64,000 nt of DNA from Henriciella sp. Its GTDB lineage: Bacteria > Pseudomonadota > Alphaproteobacteria > Caulobacterales > Hyphomonadaceae. The notes under the pieces were generated by a model, which was not told the DNA's origin, made no database searches, and saw only the letters and a list, made by a program, of their open reading frames with translations. Of the stretch, positions 1 to 7,739 are shown piece after piece; the stretch's first letter is position 1; each line of letters starts with the position of its first letter. The stretch lies in contig JASJAO010000015.1 of assembly GCA_030066975.1 (NCBI GenBank), positions 1 to 64,000 of the forward strand, written 5' to 3'. The position numbers and the translations under genes were made by a program.

Positions 1-74
1 GCCGCTCGCACACCTGCCTCGTGCTCCCTGATCATCCGTATGATCTGTTCTTCGCTGAAACGTGATCTTCTCAT
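1..74 (-). CDS. IS3-family transposase OrfA, N-terminal fragment
   Basis: Starting at the ATG at 74-72 the minus strand reads MRRSRFSEEQIIRMIREHEA and continues to the window edge without a stop. This is the characteristic N-terminus of IS3-family OrfA, a helix-turn-helix protein that binds the terminal repeats and is joined to OrfB by programmed frameshifting. Only about 24 codons are visible, so the rest of the gene is unknown. It lies inside the terminal repeat described for this element and transcribes away from the accessory genes to its right. Confidence 0.8.
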   Translation of the reverse strand, partial: MRRSRFSEEQIIRMIREHEAGVRA

Positions 75-135
75 TTTGCATCCTCGTTTTCGAGGACTCT
101 GCAAATTCATGGCCGGAAATTACGGGGCTGGGTCA
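1..135 (-). mobile_element. End of an IS3-family insertion sequence (truncated by window)
   Basis: The element runs off the left edge. Read on the minus strand, its outer end is TGACCCAGCCCCG starting at 135, matching the TGA...CCCC terminal repeats of IS3-family elements. Inside it, a perfect 6-bp stem with a TTTT loop (81-96) sits just before the orfA start at 74; such hairpins are known to block read-in transcription of transposase genes. Only about 135 bases are visible, so the subgroup, the second end and intactness cannot be judged. Confidence 0.75.
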
Positions 136-242
136 ACGTTAATCCGAGCATCACCCAAGACTCGGACAGCGATTCATCGTCACGCAACTTTGATCGAGAG
201 ACAATCGCGTTCGATTTTAATCAGAAATTTTTGAGTGACCTC

Positions 243-656
243 ATGAAAATGAGCACACAGATCATTCTCGTGACGGTTACTATAGATGGAGCTATCCTGG
301 CCGTTGCAGGAGGTCAAATTGTCGAGGACGCATGGGCAAAACGGGCGGTTTTGTTTCTAGGTGCCATCGTCAATGTGTTCATCATTTTTATGCTTAAGAT
401 GATCGAGTGGCATCAAAGAGCAACTTTCGAGAAAATCCTCAGTTTTGCTCCTGAATATATGCCCGACCTTGGGCCGGAAAAGGTCCCTGCCACTTACAGG
501 TTCAGCTCCATCACGCTGTTCTGCATGGTTATATTTATGTTCGCGGTGATGTTTGGCCTTGCGGCTCTAAACTTGCCAGAGTCGGGAGTGGCACAGACCG
601 AGGGGAGCGCATCAACTGAGGAGAAAGCAGAAACTCTCGCAGGAGTGGAGAAGTAG
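243..656 (+). CDS. Small membrane protein of unknown function
   Basis: About 137 residues from the ATG at 243, which has GAGTGA eight bases upstream; a TTG at 231 would add four residues. I see two strong hydrophobic segments (roughly residues 32-54, ending before KMIEWHQR, and 88-108) plus a weaker N-terminal one, then a Glu/Thr/Ser-rich hydrophilic tail of about 30 residues. No family is recognised. It lies between the IS end and a convergent operon encoding a RelA/SpoT-domain protein, in AT-richer DNA, and is probably acquired. It could be an accessory membrane component of that neighbourhood, but nothing in the sequence proves this. Confidence 0.6.
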   Translation: MKMSTQIILVTVTIDGAILAVAGGQIVEDAWAKRAVLFLGAIVNVFIIFMLKMIEWHQRATFEKILSFAPEYMPDLGPEKVPATYRFSSITLFCMVIFMFAVMFGLAALNLPESGVAQTEGSASTEEKAETLAGVEK

Positions 657-746
657 CCGTTTTTGACGTGAGGCGACTTTCGTTCAGTTGTGCATCTGAT
701 GCTACGAATTTGGTTGGAGCCTCGATCTATATACGTTCACCAGGTT

Positions 747-929
747 TCAGATATTGATCGATATACTTCTGTAAAAAGTCGGAACGGGCGATGGTTCGGG
801 CCAATTAGGAATACTGTCTTTGTATTCCTGAAACAGCTTGCTGAGTTTAGGGCAATCGGCAAAAGGGTTTTCGTCCAATCCCGGTGTTTTTTGTTTTGGT
901 GGTTCGTCTTGGTCGTTTTGTTTTGACAT
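747..929 (-). CDS. 60-residue hydrophilic protein downstream of RelA/SpoT-domain gene
   Basis: A short gene with a convincing start: AGGAG lies seven bases before the ATG at 929-927. The product is Lys, Asp/Glu and Pro rich with one Cys, has no membrane segment and matches no family I know. It follows the RelA/SpoT-domain gene in the same orientation after a 49-base gap. That gap contains TATAAT on the minus strand, so it may be a third operon member or have its own promoter. The position and size would fit a small antitoxin or regulator of the preceding enzyme, but that is inference from context only. Confidence 0.55.
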   Translation of the reverse strand: MSKQNDQDEPPKQKTPGLDENPFADCPKLSKLFQEYKDSIPNWPEPSPVPTFYRSISINI

Positions 930-978
930 GCAGGCTCCTGTAGGTAATTTCTTTTGTAAATATTATTATAATACAGAT

Positions 979-3006
979 TCAGTGTAGTCGAGTATAGTTA
1001 TTTAGTTGTGACATCCTTTGAGCAAATCCTTTGTTGTGTTTAATCGGGTCTCTGCTTAGTGCGCGGATCGAATACTCTCTTAGATGTTGGCACGTGGATG
1101 CATCGATCACCTGATCGAGGTCTGTTAGTCCGAAACAAAGGTCGCCGTTAGAGCGTCCATTTTCGATTTTGCACTCCCAAGCATTTAACGAATATGCGAA
1201 AGCGCGCTCCAGCAGGCCATATGCGCGCAGAAGAAGACTTTTCGGCAATTTCGAGCTTTCTGTGTCTTGGCTTGTGATCTCGTCGTGTTCAGGTGATTGC
1301 GTTTCATCACCCAATAAGTTGATTCCTGCCGTTTTGAGGGCATCGGGATCAAATACCGACACTATTTCATGACACTTAGAAAATTCTCTGCTGGCGCGTT
1401 CCCGCTGCACTAACACGCGATAAATTGAGCCTTCGGGAAGCGACGGATCTTGTTTCATCGTGTCGTTTGCCCTTGCGAGGAAATCAAAAGCGGCATCCTG
1501 ATTGAGGTGAAACATCATCATGTGCTTCCAGAAGTACACTACCGTCATCGACTTTACTTGAAACTCTTCAATTTCCGTTAAACTACAAAATGTTTTGAAG
1601 ATTTTTGATAGCGCCTCTTTCTTCGATTCGGATAGGTCAGAAGCGACTAGCTTGACCACGCCGTCGTCACCTACCAAGAGCTTCAGAGCTTTCAGACGAA
1701 TTCTCTCGAACTCCAGAATGAAAAAACGTTGTCGACTCAGTTCTGCCGGTATGATCTCGTTTCGATCTAGTTCCTGAATTTGATTGCTTAACGATCGAAC
1801 GCGATCGCTTAGAAAAGTATCTTTGACTTTCAATAAGTCGCTGCCGAAGCTCTTGTTGAGATCTGAAACAACTTCTTTTTTGATTTTTTCTAGAGCAGCC
1901 TCACAGTCGAGTATCCGGCTGAATATCTGTGACTGGCTACCGTCCGGCAACCCCGAAGCCAATTTTGAATAGGTGTCAAATAGCTTGATATACCTTCTTT
2001 CTTGAACATCGCCCGCTTTGAAGAAATGATAAGAAATGAAGAGATTTTTGAAATACTTTTCTACTTCGTTTTCTTTGTTCAGGTCACCATCGATATATCG
2101 AAAATTCCTGAGGCCATTCTTAGCGTCCTCGGCATTTTCTCCAAACGTTGTCATGGACTCGGACATCATATCGAACGCCCTTTTCAAGGAATCCGAACGT
2201 TGTTCCATTTCCCTGATGTGACGCGCCGACGTGACGTTCCATGCTGGACCGGCTTGAAGCTTGTACAGCGCTTTGTGATTGATTTCCGCCCAAATATCTT
2301 CAATTGCTGCTCTGACTTGGATCTCGATTGGCAGTCTAACAACCTTATCGTCGATAAACGCGTTGGCTTGAAAGATCATACGCCCTGAGGAGTAGTAGGT
2401 ATCGTCTTTACTGCCGGAAGATATCTGAGATGTGAGAAATTTCTTCACGGCGTGCCTGTTTAGTTTTTTGTGACCGTCTAGAGGTGCAGATATTCGATCG
2501 AGTAAGTCGCCATGGAGTTTTTGCTCACACCGAGAGTACACATCTTTCCGCTTCATATCGCTTCTGGTGTAAAAATCTGCTTCTTGAAAAGTGTCCCCAA
2601 ATGCCAACGGCGAAAACAACGGGTTGGGGTCGGATGCTCCCGCTTCGATCATTGCTAAAATGAAATCGATCGTTCTTTCCAAACCAGCATCATAAAGCGT
2701 GACGATACGGAATCCGACGAGATCTGTCATATCTCGATAACTGTAGGGAACGGGCGGTTCTTCTTTGGATTCGCGGCTTTTGCGCGCCTCCTTTTCGAAT
2801 ATGCTTTGTTTCGATTTTACCCGAGAGCGAGTATAGAAAATGTCTCTTGAAAAGCCAGGAACGACAGCATTTGCTAAATGATTTAGTCGTAGGCTGATTT
2901 GGTCACACGCTAACAAAGCCAGATCTAAATTGAGAGTGGGGCTTGATGTATCAATTACCTCACCCTGCTCAAAGGTGGGCCGTGACTCCCGCCGAACCGT
3001 CCTCAT
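979..3006 (-). CDS. RelA/SpoT-domain nucleotide pyrophosphokinase-like protein with long C-terminal extension
   Basis: About 675 residues. The synthetase-type RelA/SpoT domain occupies roughly residues 55-250. It has the substrate-binding pattern RxKxxxSxxxK at 62-72, the Mg-ligand motif DLVGFRI from residue 95, a tyrosine-containing YYSSGR stretch, and PIEIQVRAAIEDIWAEINH around 226-244. All key synthetase residues appear present. There is no HD hydrolase domain and no TGS/ACT region, unlike housekeeping RelA/Rsh. The remaining 400 residues are helical and unrecognised. The start chosen is the ATG at 3006, which overlaps the stop of the upstream gene as ATGA; an in-frame ATG at 3021 is also possible. 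Family knowledge: single-domain synthetases make (p)ppGpp/ppApp, or act as toxSAS toxins that may pyrophosphorylate tRNA CCA ends. Its coupling to a small gene inside a mobilisable island suggests a toxin-antitoxin or phage-defence role. That role is inference. Confidence 0.8.
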   Translation of the reverse strand: MRTVRRESRPTFEQGEVIDTSSPTLNLDLALLACDQISLRLNHLANAVVPGFSRDIFYTRSRVKSKQSIFEKEARKSRESKEEPPVPYSYRDMTDLVGFRIVTLYDAGLERTIDFILAMIEAGASDPNPLFSPLAFGDTFQEADFYTRSDMKRKDVYSRCEQKLHGDLLDRISAPLDGHKKLNRHAVKKFLTSQISSGSKDDTYYSSGRMIFQANAFIDDKVVRLPIEIQVRAAIEDIWAEINHKALYKLQAGPAWNVTSARHIREMEQRSDSLKRAFDMMSESMTTFGENAEDAKNGLRNFRYIDGDLNKENEVEKYFKNLFISYHFFKAGDVQERRYIKLFDTYSKLASGLPDGSQSQIFSRILDCEAALEKIKKEVVSDLNKSFGSDLLKVKDTFLSDRVRSLSNQIQELDRNEIIPAELSRQRFFILEFERIRLKALKLLVGDDGVVKLVASDLSESKKEALSKIFKTFCSLTEIEEFQVKSMTVVYFWKHMMMFHLNQDAAFDFLARANDTMKQDPSLPEGSIYRVLVQRERASREFSKCHEIVSVFDPDALKTAGINLLGDETQSPEHDEITSQDTESSKLPKSLLLRAYGLLERAFAYSLNAWECKIENGRSNGDLCFGLTDLDQVIDASTCQHLREYSIRALSRDPIKHNKGFAQRMSQLNNYTRLH

Positions 3007-3359
3007 TCTATGACCTCGCATGGGATATCATCCCACCCGCTGAGTTTGGCGACCGCCGCAGTTGAGTTGCCATCCAAGATCAAGAAATCACTGGCCGTCA
3101 ATCGTTGCACCTGAATAGGGCTGCGCTTTGTCAGATTTGATTCACTTGCCTCCAACATACGCCGATGAGCTTCCAAAATGCTCTCTTCATCCAAGTGGTC
3201 CCAAACCAATAAACCTAAGCCGATCAAACAGTCTTTCTGGCCATCATGAATCTCAAAATAAGACGTGTGCAGATACGCTAGAGGCGCTGGTAGCGAAATT
3301 GACAATTCTTGGAACGGCACGATTTTCGTACCGTCAGATACAGCGACCCGAAAGCTCAT
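3003..3359 (-). CDS. ParB/Srx-like small protein, coupled to RelA/SpoT-domain gene
   Basis: 118 residues from the ATG at 3359. The last third reads ...FLILDGNSTAAVAKLSGW, then DDIPCEVIE, which resembles the ParB N-terminal nuclease-like fold motif (viDGnHRl.Aa...G...ipv.v). However, the usual His-Arg after DGN is replaced by Ser-Thr, so catalysis is doubtful. The first 80 residues are unrecognised. Its stop overlaps the start of the RelA/SpoT-domain gene by ATGA, so the two are translationally coupled and probably act together. A role as antitoxin or specificity partner is possible. The ParB-like assignment rests on one motif and is tentative. Confidence 0.55.
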   Translation of the reverse strand: MSFRVAVSDGTKIVPFQELSISLPAPLAYLHTSYFEIHDGQKDCLIGLGLLVWDHLDEESILEAHRRMLEASESNLTKRSPIQVQRLTASDFLILDGNSTAAVAKLSGWDDIPCEVIE

Positions 3360-3488
3360 GAACTAAATACCCCACCAAAAACAGCTCAATAGACAGCTTT
3401 TTTTTATTCGTTCAAGTCTAATAGGTGAGATTTATTTGGATTGATTTGTCGGCATCAAACTGAGTGCAGGAGTGTTTGAGCTGAGCGC

Positions 3489-3636
3489 GAAGGGCCATTT
3501 TGAACCCTCCAAAGCAACACTTGGGTAGGTGTTCGTGTGGCGAGTGTGGTGCATCACTGCCCGGTGTGTTGGCGGCTGTGCTGAAAACGGCCTCGACACG
3601 GGGTGAAGGCCGTTTTGATCCCATCCGAAGCAACAC
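3489..3636. repeat. Pair of imperfect 32-base direct repeats
   Basis: 3489-3520 and 3605-3636 share GAAGG at the left and AGCAACAC at the right, with TTTTGA and a CCC-rich core between; I count about 27 matching positions allowing small indels. The copies are 116 bases apart and lie just downstream of the relaxase gene. They could be remnants of a replicon or transfer-related repeat, or a dispersed intergenic repeat. Nothing else identifies them. Confidence 0.6.
3584..3616 (-). terminator. Possible terminator of the mobilisation operon
   Basis: A perfect 9-bp inverted repeat, AAAACGGCC (3584-3592) and GGCCGTTTT (3608-3616), with a 15-base loop. On the minus strand it lies 40 bases past the relaxase stop, and the stem ends in TTTT, as in a weak rho-independent terminator. 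The long loop lowers confidence. Confidence 0.4.
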
Positions 3637-3655
3637 ACCTCTTATGGGTCTCATA

Positions 3656-4984
3656 TTAGAGATCAGGCTCAGGGCCTTTATTTCGGCTGCGCCGGGGCTT
3701 GCGTGCTGAAGTAGGGCGGCGTTTGCGCTTAAAGGCTTCGCGGCGTTCATCCTCGTCGCGCTGAGTTTGCACAGCCATTTCTTCAAAGCGAGTGCGATCT
3801 TCCGAGACTTGCTCATAGTCAGAGCGGAGTTTTTGAGCCTGTTCCTTTTGGCGGGTTGCCAGCCAGTGCCGTTGTTCACGCTGTTTGAGGATTAGGGCTT
3901 CACGTTCTGCTTGATCGCGTGCCAGCGACTTAGCCGCTTCCACCTCATTCTCGGCTTTAATCCGTTTGTTTTCACCGCGGACCCAATCCCACAGGGCGGA
4001 TAGTCCGGTGCGGAACTTCGCTTGCCGCGCTTTGGCTTCTTCAATTTGTCGCGCCGCAATTACATCAAGGGCGGTTTTGCGTTCTCCGCGTTGACGTTCG
4101 ACAAGAGCCTTGCGTTGTGCAGACCGCATTGCCTTTCTGTCTTCATTCCGGCTGCGCAGTTCAGCACGATGTTCATCCATTTTGGCTGACATGGCACGGC
4201 CAATGTCAGCTTTGGTTTCATCAACGCGTGGCAGAACGCGTTCCTCGCCCAAGCGATCACGCACAGCCTTGGTTTTGATGCCCAACCACTTTGGCAGACT
4301 GTAAACCTCACCATCGATATCAAGCACGACGAAGCCCCGGCGATCCCCACGCGCGAGGCGATAGCCTTTGTGCTCAAGGGCGGCATTAAATGATTTTGCA
4401 TCGTCACTTTGTGACCACGCATCCAGCAAGTCGCTTTTTATCGCCTTGGCGTCTTTGCCGATGCGTTTGGCGTGCTGGTATTGTTCGAACGTGTAATTGA
4501 GAGGGTTGCGTTCTTCGCGATTGAGTAAACCGCGCGGTATCTCATGCCCGTGTTCAACAAATAATTCTCGGCTGACTTCCTTCATCCGCAGTTTGTTGAA
4601 CGGCATGGGAATGGCTTTCATCTCAACCGCATCAATTCGGCTCCACACCACATGCGCATGTGAATCCCGATGATCGCCTTTCTCATGAACGACAATCACA
4701 CGGGGCTGACCAACAAGATTGAGGCGTTCTTCCGCTTTTTGTATTGCCGAAAAAAACTGCTCGTCGGTTGTATCCGCGCCCTCAGGCGGGGAGAACGATA
4801 AAGAGAAGAGATACTTCTCGCACCGCGTGCCAGAAGCAATTGCGCGTGTCTCTTCAAACGCTTCATACATATTGTCGGTGGCAAAGCCTTCCACGGCTAG
4901 CACGCGCACATGGTCGTTCTCATCGTCTCGTAATAGATGATGCGCCAATCCTTCAGAGCGCCGTGCATTACCGTGAAGGATCAT
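3656..4984 (-). CDS. MobA/VirD2-type relaxase (mobilisation nuclease)
   Basis: 442 residues. The N-terminal 150 residues fit the relaxase domain. A histidine-rich metal motif, VVHEKGDHRDSHAHVVWSRID spread over residues 98-118, carries H100, H105, H109 and H111, as in MOB-P-type relaxases. The segment GTRCEKYLFSLSFSPP ahead of it is also typical. The family nicks oriT and covalently binds the transferred strand through a Tyr. Residues 250-442 are strongly charged and coiled-coil-like (Glu/Arg/Lys/Gln rich) with a basic tail. It starts with ATG overlapping the MobC stop by four bases. No primase or type IV coupling protein is visible, so the element would be mobilisable rather than self-transmissible, unless further genes lie to the left. 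Confidence 0.88.
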   Translation of the reverse strand: MILHGNARRSEGLAHHLLRDDENDHVRVLAVEGFATDNMYEAFEETRAIASGTRCEKYLFSLSFSPPEGADTTDEQFFSAIQKAEERLNLVGQPRVIVVHEKGDHRDSHAHVVWSRIDAVEMKAIPMPFNKLRMKEVSRELFVEHGHEIPRGLLNREERNPLNYTFEQYQHAKRIGKDAKAIKSDLLDAWSQSDDAKSFNAALEHKGYRLARGDRRGFVVLDIDGEVYSLPKWLGIKTKAVRDRLGEERVLPRVDETKADIGRAMSAKMDEHRAELRSRNEDRKAMRSAQRKALVERQRGERKTALDVIAARQIEEAKARQAKFRTGLSALWDWVRGENKRIKAENEVEAAKSLARDQAEREALILKQREQRHWLATRQKEQAQKLRSDYEQVSEDRTRFEEMAVQTQRDEDERREAFKRKRRPTSARKPRRSRNKGPEPDL

Positions 4985-5433
4985 GTTTTGGGCGCTCTTT
5001 GCCCCAGCGCTTTCAGCAGAGCATTACGCATAATACGAACATCGGTGCACGCGCTTTTTAGGTCGGCTGATAGCTCATCATCAACGGGTAACGCGCCAAT
5101 ATTGGCTGCATGGGCGATTTGGTTGAGGTTGGAAGACAAACGAGAACGTCCAAGCGTCGCGAGTAATTTTCCCAAGAGTACTTTGTCAAAACGACTCGGT
5201 GCGCGTTGCCGCGGCACAGCAGGTAAATCTTCGAATAGCCGAGCTTTGATGTAGGCACCCAGCGTCATGTTCCCGGCGGCGGCCTTTAGGCGTATTTTTT
5301 CTTCTGCCGAAAGCCGCAAGGAAAATGGAGCTTCACGATTGGCTGTGGATCTTCGCGAGGAGCGCACAAGACCGCCAGGCGTGCTTGCTTCTTCGAACGT
5401 TTGGTAGATTTTGTTGGTGCCGGGTCTTCTCAT
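4981..5433 (-). CDS. MobC-like relaxosome accessory protein
   Basis: 150 residues. The middle contains FSLRLSAEEKIRLKAAA followed by SNLNQIAHAANIGALP, matching the MobC family (ribbon-helix-helix-like N-part, then a conserved NLNQiAr..N motif). The family binds near oriT and extends strand separation for the relaxase. The start ATG at 5433 has GAGGAG eight bases upstream and overlaps the stop of a tiny upstream frame. Its own stop overlaps the relaxase ATG, so the mob genes form one coupled operon. Confidence 0.85.
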   Translation of the reverse strand: MRRPGTNKIYQTFEEASTPGGLVRSSRRSTANREAPFSLRLSAEEKIRLKAAAGNMTLGAYIKARLFEDLPAVPRQRAPSRFDKVLLGKLLATLGRSRLSSNLNQIAHAANIGALPVDDELSADLKSACTDVRIMRNALLKALGQRAPKT

Positions 5434-5537
5434 AGGCCCAACTCCTCAAAATCAATATTTTCTCCTTGAAGCTGGCTTTCCCAATCTGATAGTGTCTCGA
5501 AGAATTGGTTCAATGACGCATCGGTATGATGCACCAT
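5430..5537 (-). CDS. Candidate 35-residue leader ORF of the mob operon
   Basis: An in-frame ATG at 5537-5535, directly after a stop, opens a 35-codon frame rich in Glu, Asp, Gln and Asn. It ends at TGA 5432-5430, overlapping the mobC ATG. The composition looks protein-like and the overlap would couple it to mobC. There is no clear ribosome site before its ATG, and the mobC ribosome site lies inside it, so it may simply be leader sequence. Confidence 0.35.
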   Translation of the reverse strand: MVHHTDASLNQFFETLSDWESQLQGENIDFEELGL

Positions 5538-5562
5538 TCAAATCGGATTGAGATCCGCTCAA

Positions 5563-5658
5563 AAAATCGATCCGGGGGATCGATTTTACGATTTGAATGA
5601 ATCTTTGTTTGTTCCCGTATCGCGCTGTCGCGCTCACGTGGATCGCGCTCAAGGCTGC
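5563..5658. repeat. Palindromic interspersed repeat, copy 1
   Basis: Begins with a perfect 11-bp inverted repeat around GGG (AAAATCGATCC / GGATCGATTTT, 5563-5587), followed by a TTTGTTTG-containing stretch and GGATCGCGCTCAaGGCTGC at 5640-5658. The same order of parts recurs at 16527-16624 after tRNA-Val. This non-coding stretch upstream of mobC would also be a reasonable place for oriT, though no nic site is recognisable. Confidence 0.65.
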
Positions 5659-5692
5659 GCTGCGGTTAGGATCAAATGTTCAGAATCCAACT

Positions 5693-7105
5693 CTATCCGC
5701 GCGGCGAGGAGAAGGGTGACGCGTCGGATCGGCGCCTGAGGACCGGGAATTTGAAGCCCTTGTCGGGGTCCGCGCTGCCATCTTCGTACTTATTGACGAG
5801 CCGATAGGCGAGCCAGAAGCCGAGGACGCCGAACACAATGCCGCCGATCCCTTGTCCGATCAGAACCCCCGGAGCACCGCCAAGATCGGCCCCTATGATC
5901 ACAAAAGGGATCACGCCAATCGTGTTCTTGCCCCAGTTCAATACAGTCGAAAGCAGCGGGCGGCGGAGATTGTTGAAGGCTGCGTTCGAGATGAACAGCG
6001 TGCCGTTGAAGATGAAGAGCGGCGCAACTGCCGCGGCGAACCAGAAGATCAGATTGCGGCCTTCTTCGGTGAGCTGGAACTGGTCTGAGATGAAGCCGTT
6101 GAGCAGGAAGAGCAGGATCCAGGCGGCAAGTGTATAGAGGGCTGTAAACTGGACAGCCTTGATCAGCGTGCCCCGGACGCGCCCGAACTGTTTGGCGCCA
6201 AAGTTCTGGCCAATGATCGGACCCACGGCACCGGAGAGGGCAAAGATCACGCAGAAGGCAAGCGGGGTCATCCGTCCGGCGACCGCATATCCGGCCACCA
6301 CGCTGTCACCGAACTCTGAAATCGTCCGCGTGACGACGCTGTTTCCAATTGGGGTCGCCACATTGGTCAGCATGGCGGGGGCCGCAATGGCGATGATGGG
6401 TTTGAGGTCGCTGACCAATCGGCGGACCCCAATCCGGGCAAAGCCGCCATAGTGTTTGAAGATCGGATAGAGCGCGGTGGCGGCCATGGCAAAGCGCGCG
6501 GCGACGGAAGCATAGGCGGCCCCATCGAGGCCCAGACCGAACCCGAAAATCAGGATCGGATCGAGGATCGCGTTCACAGCTCCGGCAGATAGCGTGACAG
6601 TCATCGCGCGGCGGGCATCGCCATGAGCCCGCAACAGGCCCGAAGCCATCATGCCAAGCGCTGCGATCGGCATGCTGAGAACTACAATGCGCAGATACCG
6701 AACCGCAAGCTCCGCAGTTTCGCCTCTGGCGCCGATCCAGTCGACCAGTGTCGGGGCGTAGGTCCAAAACAAAGTCGCGACGACCAGGCTGATCGCCAGT
6801 CCAAAAATGATCACGCTAGAGGTGATCATGCGCGCTTCATCCATCACGCCTTGCCCGATCCGCTGGGCCGCCAGTGCGCTTGCGGCAATGGTCAGGCCGA
6901 TCGAGACCGAGAATGTGAAGAAAAGGAGCGTGCCGGCAAACCCGACCGCTGCGGCCAATTCGGCCTCACCGAGCATCGAGATGAAGAGCAGGTCCACAAA
7001 GTCGACCAGAAAGACCGAAACGAGTCCGATGCTTGCGGATGCCGACATCACAATGATGTGGCGCATCAGATTGCCTTCCAGAAATATTGCCTGCTTGGCC
7101 GCCAT
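5693..7105 (-). CDS. MATE family multidrug/organic cation exporter
   Basis: About 470 residues with a dozen hydrophobic segments in two homologous halves. The N-terminal half carries LVDFVDLLFISMLGEAELAA and the central part LGMMASGLLRAHGDARRAM, both typical of MatE repeats (NorM/DinF type). These are inner-membrane Na+ or H+ antiporters of cationic drugs. The start chosen is the ATG at 7105, with AAGAGACGAG upstream; a GTG at 7132 would add nine residues. It is a single-gene unit at the edge of the accessory island and stands as the first backbone-like gene. The substrate cannot be told from sequence. Confidence 0.88.
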   Translation of the reverse strand: MAAKQAIFLEGNLMRHIIVMSASASIGLVSVFLVDFVDLLFISMLGEAELAAAVGFAGTLLFFTFSVSIGLTIAASALAAQRIGQGVMDEARMITSSVIIFGLAISLVVATLFWTYAPTLVDWIGARGETAELAVRYLRIVVLSMPIAALGMMASGLLRAHGDARRAMTVTLSAGAVNAILDPILIFGFGLGLDGAAYASVAARFAMAATALYPIFKHYGGFARIGVRRLVSDLKPIIAIAAPAMLTNVATPIGNSVVTRTISEFGDSVVAGYAVAGRMTPLAFCVIFALSGAVGPIIGQNFGAKQFGRVRGTLIKAVQFTALYTLAAWILLFLLNGFISDQFQLTEEGRNLIFWFAAAVAPLFIFNGTLFISNAAFNNLRRPLLSTVLNWGKNTIGVIPFVIIGADLGGAPGVLIGQGIGGIVFGVLGFWLAYRLVNKYEDGSADPDKGFKFPVLRRRSDASPFSSPRG

Positions 7106-7199
7106 ACACTCGTCTCTTAATGACGGCAGCACAGATCGTGACCTGTATGGCGTCTTTGTTCAGATCCCGGAAAGTGGGGGATTGGCTTAGAATTGCAAG

Positions 7200-7739
7200 C
7201 TAAAGGATTTGAGTCGTCGCTTCGCTGCCGCGCTGCACCAAATTCAGACCGTTCTCATCGCGCTTGAGGCGGGTGACGGAGCAATGGGTTGGCCGGAACA
7301 CGGTGACATTGGTCGAGCCTTCAAGATGCCCAACCAGCGCGTTGATTGCTACAAAGTGAGAGAACACAACGGTCTGATCGGGCAGGGCCTCGACCGTCTC
7401 GATCAGATTCGTGCGCCAGTCCTGAACCACGGGCGGGGCCTCTGTCCAGGTGCCGCCCATCAGTGTGCGCAGCCAACTGACCCGGTCTTTGATGCCTCCG
7501 GGCGTGGGGATCTCGCTGACATTAAGATGGGTGTTCAACGCCAGGCCAGAGACATCGCAGAACGCCGCGGCAGTGTCCTGGCAGCGTTGCATCGGACTGC
7601 TGATGATCGAAGAAATGGATTCGCGATGGAGGTTTTGAGCAACCTGTTTGGCCTGCGCGGCGCCTTTGTCTGACAGACCGGGGTCGGGGTGTTCGCCCCA
7701 ACTCGCGGCCGCCTCGCCGTGACGCACAAGGAAGATCAC
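7200..7739 (-). CDS. Histidine phosphatase superfamily protein (SixA/PhoE-like)
   Basis: 179 residues. The phosphohistidine motif MIFLVRHGEAA is at the very N-terminus. A second Arg lies in SSPMQRCQDTA, and the second catalytic His in FSHFVAINALVG. These are the hallmarks of the branch that includes phosphoglycerate-mutase-like and SixA phosphatases. The start overlaps the stop of the upstream coq4-like gene by four bases, so the two are co-translated. The physiological substrate is unknown. Confidence 0.82.
   Translation of the reverse strand: MIFLVRHGEAAASWGEHPDPGLSDKGAAQAKQVAQNLHRESISSIISSPMQRCQDTAAAFCDVSGLALNTHLNVSEIPTPGGIKDRVSWLRTLMGGTWTEAPPVVQDWRTNLIETVEALPDQTVVFSHFVAINALVGHLEGSTNVTVFRPTHCSVTRLKRDENGLNLVQRGSEATTQIL

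Larger units (their letters stand above)
3360..3655. other. Non-coding gap between mobilisation genes and RelA/SpoT operon
   Basis: About 296 bases without a convincing gene. It holds a T-tract near 3400, an imperfect 32-base direct repeat and a terminator-like hairpin (listed separately). Short open frames that cross it are repeat-derived and lack plausible starts. Confidence 0.5.

Noticed and set aside
40-234. Plus-strand 64-codon frame at left end
   Set aside because: Runs antisense through the IS terminal repeat and hairpin; artefact.
3418-3879. Minus-strand 153-codon open frame and a nested 68-codon frame
   Set aside because: Overlaps the relaxase gene and the direct repeats in another frame; no ribosome site; unlike a protein.
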